Assembly: GCA_029968055.1 (NCBI GenBank)
Contig: JASCNX010000009.1
Location: 33,680 to 97,679 of the forward strand
Length of the DNA stretch: 64,000 nt
Origin: Xenophilus aerolatus
GTDB taxonomy: Bacteria; Pseudomonadota; Gammaproteobacteria; Burkholderiales; Burkholderiaceae_C
Reading direction: 5' to 3'
A program made the position numbers and the translations under genes. Of the stretch, positions 60,861-64,000 are shown in pieces. Position 1 is the stretch's first letter. The number at the start of each line of letters is the position of its first letter. The notes beneath the pieces were generated by a model that was not told the DNA's origin, did no database searches, and was given only the letters and a program-made list of their open reading frames with translations.

Positions 60861-62219
60861 ATGCCTCAGTACGACTTCGACCTTTTCGTCATCGGCGGCG
60901 GCAGCGGCGGCGTGCGCGCCGCGCGCATGGCGGCCCAGCGCGGTGCCCGTGTGGCCCTGGCCGAGTGCGCCGAACTGGGCGGCACCTGCGTCAACGTGGG
61001 CTGCATCCCCAAGAAGCTCTACAGCTACGCGGCCGGCTACGCCGAGTCCTTCGCCGAGGCGCCGGGCTACGGCTGGACGCTGCCCGAGGCGCCGCGCTTC
61101 GACTGGCAGCGGCTGAAGGCGCAGCGCGCCCAGGAGATCCGCCGGCTCAACGGCGTCTACCAGGGCCTGCTCGATGGCGCCGGCGTGCGCCTCATCCCGG
61201 CCTGGGCCGAGCTGGTTGACGGCCACACGGTGCAGGCCGACGGCCAGCGCCACACGGCCCGGCACATCCTGGTGGCCACCGGCGGCATGCCCTTCGTGCC
61301 CGAGGTCGCGGGGCGCGAGCACGCGGTGGTGTCGGACGACATGTTCGACCTGCCGGAGTTCCCGCGCCGGCTGGTGGTGGTGGGCGGCGGCTACATCGCC
61401 TGCGAGTTCGCGTCCATCTTCCGCGGCCTGGGCGCGCAGGTCACGCAGCTGCAGCGCAATGCGCATGTGCTCGACCCCTTCGACGAGGACGTGCGCCACT
61501 TTCTGGCGCAGGAGATGGGCAAGGCCGGCATCGACCTGCGCCTGAACGTGCAGGTCGAGATGCTGCGACGCACCGGCGACGGCGTGCTGGCCACGCTCTC
61601 GCGCGGCCAGCAGCTCGTGGCCGACACGGTGCTCTTCGCGACCGGCCGGCGGCCCAACACCGCCGGCATGGGGCTGGAGGCGGCGGGCGTGGCGCTCGAC
61701 GAGCGCGGCGCCATCGTGGTCGACGACCAGTACCGCAGCTCGGTGCCCTCGGTGCTGGCGGTGGGCGACGTGTCCACGCGCCTGCCGCTCACCCCGGTGG
61801 CGCTGGCCGAGGCGATGGTGGTGGTCGACCGCCTGTTCGCCCAGGGGCACCGCCGCATGGACTACGAGTACGTGCCCACGGCGGTGTTCACCCACCCGAA
61901 CGTCGGCACCTGCGGCTACACCGAGGCCGCGGCGCGCGCGCGCTTCGGCCAGGTCCGCATCTTCTGCAGCGAGTTCAAGACGCTGCGCCACACCCTGTCG
62001 GGCCGCAGCGAACGCACCTTCATGAAACTGGTGGTCGATGCGAAGTCCGACCGCGTGGTGGGCCTGCACATGGTCGGCGCCGAGGCGGGCGAGATCGTGC
62101 AGGGCTTCGCCGTCGCCATGCGCGCGGGCGCGACCAAGGCGGACTTCGACGCCACGATCGGCATCCACCCCACCGCGGCCGAGGAGTTCGTGACGATGCG
62201 CGAGCCGATGCCGGGGTGA
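60861..62219 (+). CDS. gor: Glutathione-disulfide reductase
   Basis: A 452-residue FAD-dependent disulfide reductase. The redox pair is C43-VNVG-C48 in GGTCVNVGCIPKKL, the NADPH-binding Rossmann motif is VVGGGYIACEFASIF, and the C-terminal catalytic His-Glu is in IGIHPTAAEEFV (His436). These features fit glutathione reductase rather than dihydrolipoyl or mercuric enzymes. It keeps glutathione reduced, supporting the GST at 54.1 kb. It is divergent from the rhodanese gene across 220 bp. Confidence 0.95.
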   Translation: MPQYDFDLFVIGGGSGGVRAARMAAQRGARVALAECAELGGTCVNVGCIPKKLYSYAAGYAESFAEAPGYGWTLPEAPRFDWQRLKAQRAQEIRRLNGVYQGLLDGAGVRLIPAWAELVDGHTVQADGQRHTARHILVATGGMPFVPEVAGREHAVVSDDMFDLPEFPRRLVVVGGGYIACEFASIFRGLGAQVTQLQRNAHVLDPFDEDVRHFLAQEMGKAGIDLRLNVQVEMLRRTGDGVLATLSRGQQLVADTVLFATGRRPNTAGMGLEAAGVALDERGAIVVDDQYRSSVPSVLAVGDVSTRLPLTPVALAEAMVVVDRLFAQGHRRMDYEYVPTAVFTHPNVGTCGYTEAAARARFGQVRIFCSEFKTLRHTLSGRSERTFMKLVVDAKSDRVVGLHMVGAEAGEIVQGFAVAMRAGATKADFDATIGIHPTAAEEFVTMREPMPG

Positions 62220-62226
62220 TGCGGCG

Positions 62227-62240
62227 CGGCCTTCGGGCCG
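62227..62240. terminator. Weak UUCG hairpin after gor
   Basis: CGGCC-TTCG-GGCCG forms a 5-bp stem with a stable UUCG tetraloop directly after the gor stop. No T-tract follows, so it may only slow RNA decay or transcription before amn. Confidence 0.3.
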
Positions 62241-62277
62241 TCATGGCCGGGTGGCATGCCCATTGCACAATGCCGCC

Positions 62278-63795
62278 ATGCCCTACATGCCGCCCTTCGT
62301 CGCCCCCGTCCGCTACACCGATCCCGCCGCCGCGCTGGCGCAGGTCCGGCGCATCTACGACGCTGGCCTGGCGCACCTGCGCGACTCGATGCAGCGCTTC
62401 GTGGCCGGCGAGACGCTGCCGGGCCGGGTGCGTGCCTGCTACCCCTTCGTGCGGGTGCACACCCACACGGTGTCGCGCCACACCACGCCGGCCAACGCAG
62501 GCCTGAGCTACGGCTTCGTGGCCGGGCCGGGCCGCTATGAGACCACGCTCACGCGGCCCGACCTCTTCGCGCGCTACTACCTCGACCAGTTCCGCCTGCT
62601 GCTGGAGAACCACCAGATCGAGCTCGAGGTGGGCACCAGCACGCAGCCGATCCCGGTGCATTTCTCCTTCGCCGAGAACGACCACATCGAAGGCACCATG
62701 TCGCCGCAGCGGCGCGCGCTGATGCGCGACGTGTTCGACCTGCCCGACCTGGGCGCCATGGACGACGGCATCGCCAACGGCACGCACCGCACCCAGCCCG
62801 GCGAGGCCGAGCCGCTGGCGCTGTTCACGGCCGCGCGGGTGGACTACTCGCTGCAGCGCCTGCGCCACTACACCGGCACCGCGCCCGACTGGTACCAGAA
62901 CTTCGTGCTGTTCACCAACTACCAGTTCTACATCGACGAGTTCGTTCGCCTGGGCCACGAGGCGATGGCCGACGAATCGAGCGAGTACATCGCCTTCATC
63001 GAGCCCGGCAACGTGGTGACGCGTCGCCACAACCTGCAGCCCGAGGCGATGGGCAGCTTCGCGGCCGCCCTCAACGCCATGCAGGGCACGCCGCCCGGCC
63101 GCCTGCCGCAGATGCCGGCCTACCACCTGGTGCGGGCCGACTGCAGCGGCATCACGATGGTCAACATCGGCGTCGGCCCGGCCAACGCCAAGACCATCAC
63201 CGACCACATCGCCGTGCTGCGCCCGCATGCCTGGATGATGCTGGGCCACTGCGCGGGCCTGCGCAACACGCAGCAGCTGGGCGACTACGTGCTGGCGCAT
63301 GCCTACGTGCGCGAGGACCATGTGCTCGACGAGGAGCTGCCGCTGTGGGTGCCGATTCCGGCGCTGTCGGAGATCCAGCTCGCGCTCGAGGCCGCGGTGG
63401 CCGAGGTCACGCAGTGCCAGGGCGCGGAGCTGAAGACCATCATGCGCACCGGCACCGTGGCCAGCACCGACAACCGCAACTGGGAGCTGCTGCCCAACAA
63501 CGAGCCGCAGCGCCGCTTCAGCCAGAGCCGCGCGGTGGCGCTGGACATGGAGAGCGCCACCATCGCCGCGAACGGCTTCCGCTTCCGCGTGCCGTACGGC
63601 ACCTTGCTGTGCGTGAGCGACAAGCCGCTGCACGGCGAGATCAAGCTGCCCGGCATGGCGAACCACTTCTACCGGGAGCGGGTGGAGCAGCATCTGCGGA
63701 TCGGGATCAAGGCGGTGGAGGTGTTGCGCTCGCAGGGGTCGGGGCGGTTGCACAGTCGGAAGTTGAGGAGTTTTGCGGAGGTGGCGTTTCAGTAG
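62278..63795 (+). CDS. amn: AMP nucleosidase
   Basis: A 505-residue AMP nucleosidase that hydrolyses AMP to adenine and ribose 5-phosphate. The N-terminal domain begins MPYMPPFVAPVRYTDPAAAL; the nucleoside phosphorylase-like C-terminal domain includes NIGVGPANAKTITDHIAVLR, WMMLGHCAGLR, DMESATIAANGFRFRVPYG and the LLCVSDKPLHGEIKLPG loop. The length fits the long proteobacterial enzyme (about 480-500). The ATG at 62278 follows ATTGCACAATGCCGCC. Confidence 0.94.
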   Translation: MPYMPPFVAPVRYTDPAAALAQVRRIYDAGLAHLRDSMQRFVAGETLPGRVRACYPFVRVHTHTVSRHTTPANAGLSYGFVAGPGRYETTLTRPDLFARYYLDQFRLLLENHQIELEVGTSTQPIPVHFSFAENDHIEGTMSPQRRALMRDVFDLPDLGAMDDGIANGTHRTQPGEAEPLALFTAARVDYSLQRLRHYTGTAPDWYQNFVLFTNYQFYIDEFVRLGHEAMADESSEYIAFIEPGNVVTRRHNLQPEAMGSFAAALNAMQGTPPGRLPQMPAYHLVRADCSGITMVNIGVGPANAKTITDHIAVLRPHAWMMLGHCAGLRNTQQLGDYVLAHAYVREDHVLDEELPLWVPIPALSEIQLALEAAVAEVTQCQGAELKTIMRTGTVASTDNRNWELLPNNEPQRRFSQSRAVALDMESATIAANGFRFRVPYGTLLCVSDKPLHGEIKLPGMANHFYRERVEQHLRIGIKAVEVLRSQGSGRLHSRKLRSFAEVAFQ

Positions 63796-63912
63796 CGTTT
63801 TTGTTACCGAGGCGGGTGCTGGACGGGCGGTCCTGGGGCTTTTCCTTGGTTGCGAATTTGGGCGTTGCGCAGGGTTGAGATGCAGGGGCCGGGATGTCGC
63901 CCCGGCGGGCGA

Positions 63913-63946
63913 CCTACTTTCTTTTGCTTCGCCAAAAGAAAGTAGG
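63913..63946. repeat. CCTACTTTCTTTTG palindrome
   Basis: The arms CCTACTTTCTTTTG and CAAAAGAAAGTAGG are a perfect 14-bp inverted repeat around a 6-nt loop. It is strikingly AT-rich for this genome and followed by AAAGAAAAGGCGACC. Similar hairpins are frequent between genes in Burkholderiales and Xanthomonadales. The repeat block appears to continue past the window edge. Confidence 0.88.
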
Positions 63947-64000
63947 CAAAGAAAAGGCGACCCTGCTGGCTGCGACCCCTTCGCTTCGCTACGGGGCGAC

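Overview
The window is very GC-rich DNA (roughly 70% by eye), densely packed with short-spaced and overlapping operons. It looks like the chromosome of a betaproteobacterium in the order Burkholderiales, most likely a Variovorax-like member of the Comamonadaceae. That reading rests on the mix of Bug/TctC binding proteins, Liv-type transporters carrying an acyl-CoA ligase, an acyclic-terpene-type acyl-CoA carboxylase cluster, and several dispersed palindromic repeats of a kind common in that group. No rRNA, tRNA, CRISPR array, phage or transposase gene was seen. The theme is uptake and breakdown of organic acids and aromatics.

Layout. 1-5.0 kb: a partial DUF2855 gene, the ohrR-ohr peroxide operon with a readable promoter, operator and terminator, a beta-lactamase-fold hydrolase, a crotonase and a LysR regulator. 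5.0-10.9 kb: a LysR-flanked cluster (GAF protein, VOC enzyme, alpha/beta hydrolase, NitT/TauT-type ABC importer, FAD monooxygenase) that reads as import plus oxidation of an unknown ring compound. 10.9-16.4 kb: a degenerate trypsin-fold protein coupled to a lipoprotein, a crotonase, 3-hydroxybutyryl-CoA dehydrogenase and an NHL/SMP-30-like lipoprotein. 16.6-28.0 kb: an AtuA-like protein, an HSL-type hydrolase, an AraC regulator, then a complete Liv-type ABC importer with an acyl-CoA synthetase inside the operon. 28.8-32.2 kb: tctA-tctB divergent from tctC. 32.2-40.2 kb (minus strand): an acyl-CoA carboxylase (beta and biotin subunits), an SDR and two acyl-CoA dehydrogenases, closely resembling the Atu (citronellol/geraniol) pathway, plus two small genes. 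40.3-41.5 kb: purT. 41.6-50.3 kb: a nine-gene catabolic operon (FAD hydroxylase, VOC dioxygenase, ABC importer with two different permeases and a frameshifted binding protein, FAA hydrolase, NTF2-like protein, Bug protein) divergent from a TetR regulator with a palindromic operator between them. 50.3-64 kb: an MHYT sensor, a NodIJ-type exporter, LysR, GST, a PNPOx-like protein, a small two-gene unit, a DEAD-box helicase, coaX, a rhodanese, glutathione reductase and AMP nucleosidase.

The most unusual content is non-coding. Three copies of a 235-254 bp element (23641-23875, 28115-28368, 28450-28696) share a conserved core but have flanking stems of different sequence that stay complementary in each copy, as expected for selection on a folded RNA or DNA structure. 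A second family of about 120 bp palindromes (four copies) sits almost exclusively in the gaps between genes of two operons. A third composite inverted repeat fills 58.8-59.2 kb. Everything is inferred from reading the sequence; no database search was possible.
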